This document shows, one piece after another, positions 53,479 through 61,671 of a DNA stretch of 64,000 nucleotides. The position numbers and the translations under genes were made by a program. The DNA lies in assembly GCF_003144245.1 (NCBI RefSeq), contig NW_020289987.1:1-64000 (forward strand), in the 5' to 3' direction. Every line of letters starts with the position of its first letter. The stretch's first letter is position 1. A model generated the notes under the pieces. That model was given only the letters and a program-made list of their open reading frames with translations, was not told the origin of the DNA and made no database searches. Source of the stretch: Jaminaea rosea (lineage: Eukaryota; Basidiomycota; Exobasidiomycetes; Microstromatales).

Positions 53479-55212
53479 TCATCCCCCCTCACTCCCAACC
53501 AACCATTCCCTGCACGCCCTCCTCCCTCCCCACCTCGCGTCAAGCATGACCCCCGTCAACCATCGCTGTAATGCCAGCCTCCTCATCTCCAAATGCTTGG
53601 CCGAAAACTTATGCAAGACATCCTTCGGTGGCAGACCGGGCAAGGCTGGCGCGTGATGAGGCGCTTCGGCGAGCAAGTCGCGACGCAAGCTGACGAAGCT
53701 GGAGTATCGCCGATGCGCCCGGATTGTAAGGCCTTTCTTTGTCAGGAGGACAATTTCGAATGTGACATAGCCCCGCGTACGTCCCCCCACTTCAGACCAG
53801 CCGCGCACGCGTACGTCTCGAGCGAATACATTCGCTGATGAGACACCACCGCCACCGTTGCTGCTGGTGGAAAGGGAGCGCGAGTGACGTGAACGGGCGG
53901 AACCTGTGCTACTTGTTCGGCGGAGGAGGTGCCGACGGGAGGTGCTTGACGTGTCTGTTGAGCCTGGGATGCTGGAGACGGGTAGGGAGACAAGGGATGA
54001 GGAGTCACCCTGCGAGAGAGAGCGGAGAGATGCGGTCTCGTCGGGAGATGCAGTAATATCATTCACATGGTCATTGGCTTCGGGTTGCCTCGCGCTGGTG
54101 CTAGGGGTGGAGGGACCGGCGTCGATCTCTTTTCGCTCGTGCGGCGGCGAGTCGAGCTGTGTCGTGAAGAGCGAGGTCGCCCTGTCAAGCAGCGTTTGAT
54201 CTGCCTTCTCTCCTTCAGGGCGAAGCGCCTCGTCGGTGTAGAGCTGAGCCTGCTGCTCTTCTGCTTCCCTCTCCGCACGCTTGTTGCCATGGAGATGTAC
54301 GACGTCGCTGTTGATGTTTGTAAGACAGACTCCAGCTGCTTCCTGCTTGCTCGACGGAGCGAACACTCTTGAGCTCGACGACGGAGGAGATCTGACTGGC
54401 CATGCTTGGGACCTTACAATCTCTGCAGCGTGCTCCTCCGCGTCGCTGTATGCGCCCATGTGTGGTGACGACGAGGCAGGCATCGCATCTGGAAAGCTCT
54501 GTATGAAGAAGCGCGGCGTATGCAGTCGACTTTGTGAGCCGTGTGAAGGGTCAAAGGGAGAAGCGCGCAAAGTCGAGGTCGAAGAGGCCATGCCTAGGAG
54601 CCCACTACCGCTGGTCTCGCCGTCGTCACCAGCCCTCTCCTCATCTGCTCCATTCACAGCTACAAGTCTAGATGATGCTGAGTCCTCCGGCTCTCCGTCT
54701 GCGAGCGCCAGCTTGCTCACGACGCTCCCATCGATGACTCTCTCGCCTCGCGCATTGAGCCAGACGTCTTTGTGGCCACGCCCTCGATTCGAGGGAGACG
54801 CTGTCGCTCGTCGAAAGAATTCAGCCGTGGCTGATGCTGGTGAGGTCAAGGTTGATCTGCTGGGCGATGCTTGGCCGACCAAATTTGCGGAGGAAGGACG
54901 AAGAGGTAATGTCCTTGTAGAGAGAGCCTTGAAGCGATCGTCATCCTCCGCATCCTCCTCCACGTCGCTGCTCAGCGCGTCGCCGGCAAGCTTGATGGGC
55001 TGCCTGACGGCAACGGGCGCCAGGTGAGAATTGATTGGAGAGGTCGTTCGATCCTCACTACCGGTCGGCGACGCTATGGGTACCAGCTTTGATGCGGACG
55101 AATATGTGGGAAGGTCTCGAGGAGGGGGACGTGCCTGCTCAGCGGGTCGGGCCTGGGGTACATCGAGTAGATCGTCGGCGGCCTGTCGAAGATCGGCGGC
55201 TAGCGTGTCCAT
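53479..55212 (-). CDS. PX-domain protein, YPT35-like
   Basis: A single exon of 577 residues. The C-terminal 140 residues form a PX domain that binds phosphoinositides, usually PtdIns3P on endosomal or vacuolar membranes. Features are VFARDVRVRGWSEVGG, YVTFEIVLLTKKG, RRYSSFVSLRRDLLAE (the R-Y-S-x-F phosphoinositide-binding strand), LPGLPPKDVLHKFS (Pro-rich PxxP loop) and MRRLALQRWLTGVML. The order resembles yeast Ypt35, a membrane-contact-site adaptor for Vps13. The first 430 residues are Ser/Ala/Asp-rich and probably disordered. The assignment to YPT35 and not another fungal PX protein is likely but not proven. Confidence 0.82.
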   Translation of the reverse strand: MDTLAADLRQAADDLLDVPQARPAEQARPPPRDLPTYSSASKLVPIASPTGSEDRTTSPINSHLAPVAVRQPIKLAGDALSSDVEEDAEDDDRFKALSTRTLPLRPSSANLVGQASPSRSTLTSPASATAEFFRRATASPSNRGRGHKDVWLNARGERVIDGSVVSKLALADGEPEDSASSRLVAVNGADEERAGDDGETSGSGLLGMASSTSTLRASPFDPSHGSQSRLHTPRFFIQSFPDAMPASSSPHMGAYSDAEEHAAEIVRSQAWPVRSPPSSSSRVFAPSSKQEAAGVCLTNINSDVVHLHGNKRAEREAEEQQAQLYTDEALRPEGEKADQTLLDRATSLFTTQLDSPPHERKEIDAGPSTPSTSARQPEANDHVNDITASPDETASLRSLSQGDSSSLVSLPVSSIPGSTDTSSTSRRHLLRRTSSTGSARSRHSRSLSTSSNGGGGVSSANVFARDVRVRGWSEVGGRTRGYVTFEIVLLTKKGLTIRAHRRYSSFVSLRRDLLAEAPHHAPALPGLPPKDVLHKFSAKHLEMRRLALQRWLTGVMLDARWGGRRACREWLVGSEGG

Positions 55213-55599
55213 ACGAGCGAGTCCAGAAGAAGAAGAATAGTACAGGCGAGCGAATGGCCCTACCCTAGTTTGATTGACTAGCGTGACGGCAGCATAGTCG
55301 AGGTCGAAGTGATGGTAAAGTCATCAAGACGATCGCCGCCAAGATGCGCACACAAAGTGGAGAGATGCCTGCCCCGGCCCGCCTCGGTGCGAGCAACACA
55401 CACGCACGGCCTCGTTGAATTCACATACGCCCGCCGCCGCCGCCGCATGCCCGCCCGCGCGGCTCAGGCTCCAAGCTACTCACTCCCGCTCCTCATCGCG
55501 TTCTATTTCTCGCCCCTTTCACTTTCACTATCTTCCCCCTTCCTCAATCTCATCCATCCTCTCGCTCTTCCCATCGGCCGCCTTGTATAGCGCGCTACA
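55213..55599. promoter_or_regulatory. Divergent promoter, PX gene / Golgi protein gene
   Basis: 387 bp between opposed ATGs, with CCG-rich triplets (near 55429-55444) and a pyrimidine-rich leader before the plus-strand start. Confidence 0.55.
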
Positions 55600-57371
55600 A
55601 TGGCTTCATACCCCTCCTATCAGCGCCAAAATGGCGGTGGGCATGCCGATGACTACTATCAGAGGTACCACGACCGTGAGGCAAGCCCGTATGCAGCATC
55701 CAATGCGTATCCTCCGCAATCCTCACTCCTCTCACCCGCCAACAATGCCACCTCTACCCAGGCCAATGGCGGGTTGCAGCGCGGCCCTACTGTCACTACG
55801 ACGAACACGCAAGCGTCACACAACCGAAGAGACGACACACGTAGCGCATATACGGGCGCAGCCTCGACTACAAACACACGCCCCTCGGCCACATCAAGGG
55901 GCATCGGTTCAGCTCTACGCACCCCCCGCCGAACTCTCGGATCAGGTATCATCCCATCCTTCTCCTCCGGCCTCTTTCTTGCCGTCGTCGTAGTCGAGGC
56001 AGCGGCCATCATCGGCCTGGTCGTGAGCGTCTTTGGCATCGTCGAGGTACGAACCAAGATCCTCACCCAGGATGCAAAGACGGTCCCCGTCTTTTTGGCA
56101 TTGTTTGTGTTCGGAGCCTTGTTCTTCGTGGTGATTGCGCTTGACGCATTCAGGCTGCACAACACCATCCAAATCGTCGGATGCGTCATCTACAATATCG
56201 CGCTGCTAATTACGGCGAGCCTGGAAGTCTCCCAAGTCCGGGCCGCTTTTGCCAATCAAGATCGATATGGCACTGGCGTGCCATGCCCCTTCAACGAGCG
56301 CCGCAGGTGTGGAGCGGTCGACACCCTCTACCCTGCCGTGCGACCGCAACTCATCGCCACGCCCATCATCATTGGAGTCGCCCAGATCCCGCTCACGCTG
56401 TTGAGCTTCAGGCTCTGGCAGGATTTTGGATGGGAGGTGTACAAGAAGATTGGAGCGGATGTGATCAAGAGAAGGATGATGCTCGTCTACCAGATCTTTG
56501 TGTGCTTCCTCAAGTTCGACTTCTTCTTTGGAAGTGAGTGCGCGCGCGGCCAAAGACAGAGCCCCAGCCGCATTCACGCAGTAGACTGACCATCCCCTTC
56601 CCAACCTTCGCGCCTCGCACAGGCGCTTTCTGCATCGCCTTCCTCATCCTCGTATCCGATCGCGGCGATTATGAGTTTGGTCTGACAATAGCCGCCCTAC
56701 CAATCGCCCTCGTCATCCTCTTCCTCAGCGCCTTCGCCGTCCGCAAGGAGATCTACAGCTTGATGACTCTCTGCATCATCGCTATGGCGGCCGGCATGGT
56801 TTATTACATTTGGAAGCTGACCCGAATTTTCAGCTCAGAGACGGAGCAACAATATCGCACTGTGCGGCTCACGCTCACATTCTTCAGCATCTTCTCAATC
56901 GTATCGCTTGGAGCGACGATCGCACTGGCCATCTGGTGCACGATCAACTTTGGTAAGGGGCTGAGGGAGGCGCACGAGAGCATGGGAGGGATCATCCCTG
57001 CGCTTGATGCCAAGATTCGAGGCGGAGGCAACCGCAGCGAGGTAGCGAGTAAGCCGTTTGGTATCGAGTACGACGATGATGCTGGAACAGGTGACCCGGC
57101 AGAGAGGCAGAGGCTGGGAGGAGAGAGCGCGTCAAGCTCCCCCGAGGCGTACTCTGCTGGTCATTATGGGGCGGGGATGAAGCAGCAGCAGCAGCAGCGT
57201 CCAATCGACGAGGAGGACGAAGATCAAGAATCTGCGTATCCGAACTACAATACCAAGGTGATGCAGGCGAATACTGGGCGATACCACACCCCGCAGCACC
57301 AGAAGCAGCAGCAGCTCGGTGGCTTCACATCGCCGCCTGTCGGTCCCCAGAGGAGGGTGTCGCTAGATTAA
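55600..57371 (+). CDS. UPF0658-type Golgi membrane protein
   Basis: Exons 55600-56533 and 56623-57371 give 560 residues. A Ser/Tyr/Asn-rich cytosolic N terminus (about 1-125) is followed by eight probable membrane segments: FLAVVVVEAAAIIGLVVSV, FLALFVFGALFFVVIAL, IVGCVIYNIALLITAS, IIIGVAQIPLTLLSF, FFFGSAFCIAFLILVSD, IAALPIALVILFLSAFAV, LMTLCIIAMAAGMVYYIW and FFSIFSIVSLGATIALAIW. The acidic/Gln-rich tail is cytosolic. The pattern KFDFFF, then DRGDYEFGLTIAALP and AVRKE, is that of the UPF0658 family (S. pombe C1952.10c-like), located in the Golgi, with unknown biochemical function. The splice join falls inside the fifth membrane segment. Confidence 0.85.
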
Positions 57372-57799
57372 CCAGCCCGCTAGCCGGAGTCAGTCTGGTC
57401 CACAGGAGACGTTGCGCTTGTTACCACTGTCATCTTGCTTTCTCACAAGACGAAAGACGAGAGGAATGAATACCTTTGATACCATTGCGCCAGCCCAACT
57501 GTGATCGTGGAGACGAGCCTCTCGACCTTGTTGCGGCTCGTTGCTCAACCTAGTCGTAGCCAACCTCAACGTCTGCCAGAGGGCGCAGCGGATTTGGCCC
57601 TGCTAGCGTTTGAATGAAATCGATCGACCTCGTCAGACGGACAGACGCACGATGGATTGAATGGCTGAGTGCATTGCAAAAACGCAGCAACGCAGCAACA
57701 CGCAGCCATCGAAGCCTCCACGCGGGAATGTCGGACGACGCCTCCGTGATGCACCGAAGTGTTGGATTGGCAGAGGCCGCCGCGGCACGGCACGCGTCA

Positions 57800-57820
57800 G
57801 GCGGGCGGGCGGGCGGGCGG
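57800..57820. repeat. (GGGC)5 repeat
   Basis: Five GGGC units in tandem; four-base G-rich spacing could form a quadruplex. Confidence 0.85.
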
Positions 57821-58080
57821 CGGACTGACAAGGCTGGCTCTGCTCAAGACGAGCGGGCTGCCCGTCCGCCGTGTGTTGTTTTGAGTTGAAGGTTGAGCGA
57901 GCTTCTTCGCGTCCGTCGCCTTGCTCTCCGAGAATTCGCAGCCAGCAACCTTTGAATGGAGAGGGACATGAGCCCGATGAGCTGCGCGAGTGGCTGTCAT
58001 TGAATCCATATCATCGCCACGAACCCGTCGCCGTTCTCGGCCGCCGTTGTTGCTGCTTCTGCGTTCCTTGTCAGCAAGCT

Positions 58081-58108
58081 AGGCAGGCAGGCAGGCAGGC
58101 AGGCAGGC
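58081..58108. repeat. (AGGC)7 repeat
   Basis: Seven AGGC units in the upstream region of the MADS-box gene. Confidence 0.9.
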
Positions 58109-58482
58109 AACCAGCCAAGCCTCGATCTCGCCCTGCTCGCACAGGCAGAGACAGACAACCAACACCAACACCAGGTTGCCTCGCTCCTCTTGCATCGTCC
58201 GTCGCATCAAACTACTCTTTCCTTTTTCACTCACCCTTCCTCTCTCGACCTCTCACCTCTATCACTCTCACTCACCACCTTCCTGTTTCAACGCCGTGAC
58301 CACATTGCGAGTGCTCCACGCACCAGGCACCACGCATCACGCTACCTGAGACAAGGCAACGCAACGCGCTTGCACGCTGCACCAACTGAGACACTTCAGC
58401 GGATCATCAGAGACGAGGCCAAGTCTCCTCTCGAGCTCCTCACCTCGACATCCAGTCACCCAAACCACTAGCGCCTCCTCGG

Positions 58483-59577
58483 ATGTCAGTCGCAGCCCCA
58501 CCGCTACAGCACCATCACTACCACCACACGCAGCTGTCGTCACCAGCCTTTCGCAGCCATCAATCAATCGCACCTTCGACGATCTCTCTCTCCGACGTCG
58601 AAGGCATGTCCTCGCCGGCCGGTAGCTCGGCCGGAGGAGTAGGCGGCGGCGGCATGATCTTCCACGCTACCGACTCTACTGGCCAGAACTACACGAGCCC
58701 GTACGGCGATCTGCAGCTGTTGCCGCCTGAGCTACACGCTGCCTTTGGTAGAAGGATGGGAGGGCATGACAGCATGCCGCTATCTTCCCAGCCAATGGGA
58801 GAGGGAAGCGATGATGACGAGGATGATGATGAGGACGAGGTGCTGTCTCTATCCGGGCGGAAGGGCGCGAGCGCGGGCGCAGCCGCGGGGGCATCGGCGT
58901 CTACGAGTACGATAGCCGCGACAGCTGGTTCGGCGGCAGTAAAGGGCAAGAAAGCTGCCGCATCGCGCAGACCATCCAAGAGTGCCTCGTCTGCCTCGAG
59001 CAACAGCAGCAGCACAAAGAGTCGCAAGGGCAGAGCGGCCGCGACGGAGGGCGCAGATGACGTCCAGACTACGCCGAAAGCCTCAACGAGTGGGAAAGCC
59101 AAGGCCACAGACGATGCGACTGCCACTCCCACTGCGGCGTCAAAGAAGAAGGCAGCCAAGACCGGCTCTGAGGTCAAGGGAGAGCGCGACTTGGTCACTG
59201 GCAGACGCAAGATCAAGATCCAGTTCATTGAGAACGACTCGAGGAGACATATCACGTTCAGCAAGCGCAAATCTGGTCTGATGAAGAAGGTGAGAACAAG
59301 AGGGCGAGCGTTCAGCTCCCGTTGCCTTCGCCACTAATCGCTCCTCTCTTTCTTCTCTTCATGCACACAGGCATACCAACTCTCGGTCCTCACCGGTACG
59401 CAGGTACTGCTCCTCATCGTCTCACAGACAGGTCTCGTCTTCACCTTCAGTACACCAAAGCTTCGCCCAGTTGTCATGGAGACGGAAGGTCGTGAGCTGA
59501 TTCAACGCTGCCTTTCTGCACCGGACGACGAAGTCGAGGACGAAGAAGAAGGCGAGGGGGAGGGCCTCGTGGGGGGA

Positions 59578-59612
<35 letters not shown>

Positions 59613-60903
59613 AGTGGTAGAAGCAGGCTCCGATGACGACGATGAGGAAGACATTATTCGCTCACGTGGGAGCCGCTCACCCAGCAAGAGCTCCGCAGCC
59701 AACGCAGCCGTATCCGTGATCCGACCAGGCCCAACCATGACTGCCTCAGGAGGGACGCCCAAACGCTCCGGTGGCGGTACAGGAGATGGAGGAGCAGCAG
59801 GCCGTCGTTCACGCGCAGCTACGATGTCCAATGCCACGGTCAGGCAGCACAACAACGGAATCGGCTCGCCAGAGCAAGCCGTTACGGGTCTCAATGTCCC
59901 CTCAACTACTCCAGCTACCCCGAGTAGCAGCGCGTCTCGTAGTCGAAAACGTCGCCGCACAGCAAATGAGGGTTCTGCCGTTCCTGTCGCGCCCATTGGG
60001 CCAGGCGTGCCCACTACGGCGCTCAGTACCGCCTCGTCATCTGCCACTTTTCCCTCGCCAGCGGACGGGCGAGTTGCTCCCCCGCGTCAGCAGCAGCAGC
60101 AGCAGCCACAGAACCACTATCCTCAGCATCATGCAATGAGTCCACCCAATTCTGCCCCTTCAACACTCGAGTCCCTCCCACCGCCGCACATCCAACAAGG
60201 TCACTTCTACAATCCGCAGCACAACAGCGGAGCTTCAACGTCGAACTCGTCCTTCCTCCTCGGTCCAGGGGGCGGCATGGACCCAACGAACGGGGCAGGG
60301 TCGGTGAACACGGACTTTTTCTTCAACCCGGTGGAGATGGGCAAGCACTACCAGCACCACACAGGTCAGGGGCAGCAGCAGCACTTGGGCCACGGCTTCC
60401 TTCAACAGCAGCAGCAGCAGCAGCAGAGTCACTTCCAAGGCGGAGCATCATCTACGCCGAGCCTGAGCGGCTCTGGTCCACCATCAGGGTCAAGCATGGC
60501 GAGCACGGCGGGCGGTCCGGGTCCTTTCTCGCCGCACCAACAGCAGTTCCCTTCCTTTGGACAGGCGTACACGGGCATGTCGCAGGGTCCGCAGCAGAGT
60601 CAACAGCAGCAGCAGCAGCAGTACCATATGCAGCAGCAGCTTCACCACCAGCACCACGGCCAGCAAGCCCACCACACGCGGCACGACTCGACGAGCTCGA
60701 GCACCCTGTACTCTCCCCAGGCTAATACTAACGCGCAGATGGGAAGTGGTGGGGGAGGATTGACGCAGAGTCCTTGGAGCGAGCCTATTGGGCTGACTCC
60801 CATGGGTGGGCCGGGGGGTACGGGGCCGATGGGCGGAGGCAGTGGAAGTGCCCAATTCTCTCCTACGGCTACTCAGGGGCATCAGGCTTTTTGGGGCCAG
60901 TGA
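58483..60903 (+). CDS. SRF/MCM1-type MADS-box transcription factor
   Basis: Exons 58483-59289 and 59371-60903 give 779 residues. The MADS box is at about residues 240-297: GRRKIKIQFIENDSRRHITF, SKRKSGLMKK, then, across the intron, AYQLSVLTGTQVLLLIVSQ and FTFSTPKLRPVV. It is nearly the MCM1/SRF consensus, so this is the MCM1-type regulator of cell-cycle, mating or metabolic genes, depending on partners. The 239 residues before the box are Ser/Ala/Lys-rich with an acidic DDDEDDDEDE patch, an unusually long N-terminal extension compared with yeast Mcm1. After the box come a long acidic tract (EDEEEGEGEG and DDDDDDDDDDE) and His/Gln-rich activation-like sequence. The intron interrupts the MADS box itself. 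Confidence 0.93.
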
Positions 60904-61671
60904 GACGGGGCGATGAGGATCGCACATTGCGATGATACCCGGCGGCGTTGAGCTGCCACCTTGAGACGATTTTCAACTTGTGTCCCCTGCTTGGTTACAT
61001 CACATCCCGCCTTGTTCTTGCTTTCCTGACGCCTCACTACGCTATCACGCTAGACGATTTGCTCCTTTATTCAATGACACCCTTCCCCAGCGCGATTGTG
61101 ACTGCCTGATGCGATGGTTTGCCCACCGTGACACCCTCTCGTCGTGACAGCGTGGACCCCTTTACCTGCCTAATGAGCTCTCGCCCTCGAGGATGCCGGC
61201 CTCGTGAAGTTGCAAGGGACCTCGGCCGAGAGGCATCAGAGCAGAGGGGCTCGAGTTCAAACGCCTGGCTGAGCCACGTCCAAGTCCGTCGGTCGGCCGC
61301 CCCGCCACGAGGCAGGCAAGGCAGCGACCAAGTGACTGGTGAACTTTTTGCCTCACGATAGCCAGCCTCGTCCGTCGTCGTCGCATATCATCACCCACCC
61401 ACTCTCACTCACGAGCTTCATCCGCTGTCACCGACAAAGAGCGTTGCTTCATAGGAAGGGCGCTAGATTCCCTCCATTTTCTAGCCGGGAAAGCCCTGCC
61501 ATATTTCAGTTGGGCGGCTGGCCTGCTCTCTGGCCAAGTCTAGTCAGAAGTCGGCGCCGCCTCCAAGTTGTGCGCGCTCTCACCGCGCGAAGGTCACCCC
61601 CCTCCATCAGACCAAGGCGCATACATCCGACCCTATAGAGTGGTGAGCGGGCCCCGGTGGCTCTTACCTGG
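60904..61671. other. Intergenic region, MADS gene / terminal zinc-cluster gene
   Basis: 768 bp with no supportable gene. It should hold the MADS 3' UTR and the promoter and leader of the last gene. Confidence 0.55.

Larger units (their letters stand above)
57372..58482. other. Intergenic region and MADS-gene leader
   Basis: 1.1 kb with a (GGGC)n run at 57800-57820, an (AGGC)n run at 58081-58108 and a CT-rich leader just before the MADS-box ATG. Several upstream ATGs are present, so upstream ORFs or a leader intron are possible. No gene is supported. Confidence 0.55.

Noticed and set aside
54281-55027. Plus-strand 248-codon frame
   Set aside because: Antisense to the disordered half of the PX-domain protein; no independent support.
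57871-58299. 142-codon plus frame upstream of the MADS gene
   Set aside because: Cys/Arg/Ser-rich, includes the AGGC repeat, no domain; most likely 5' leader or promoter.
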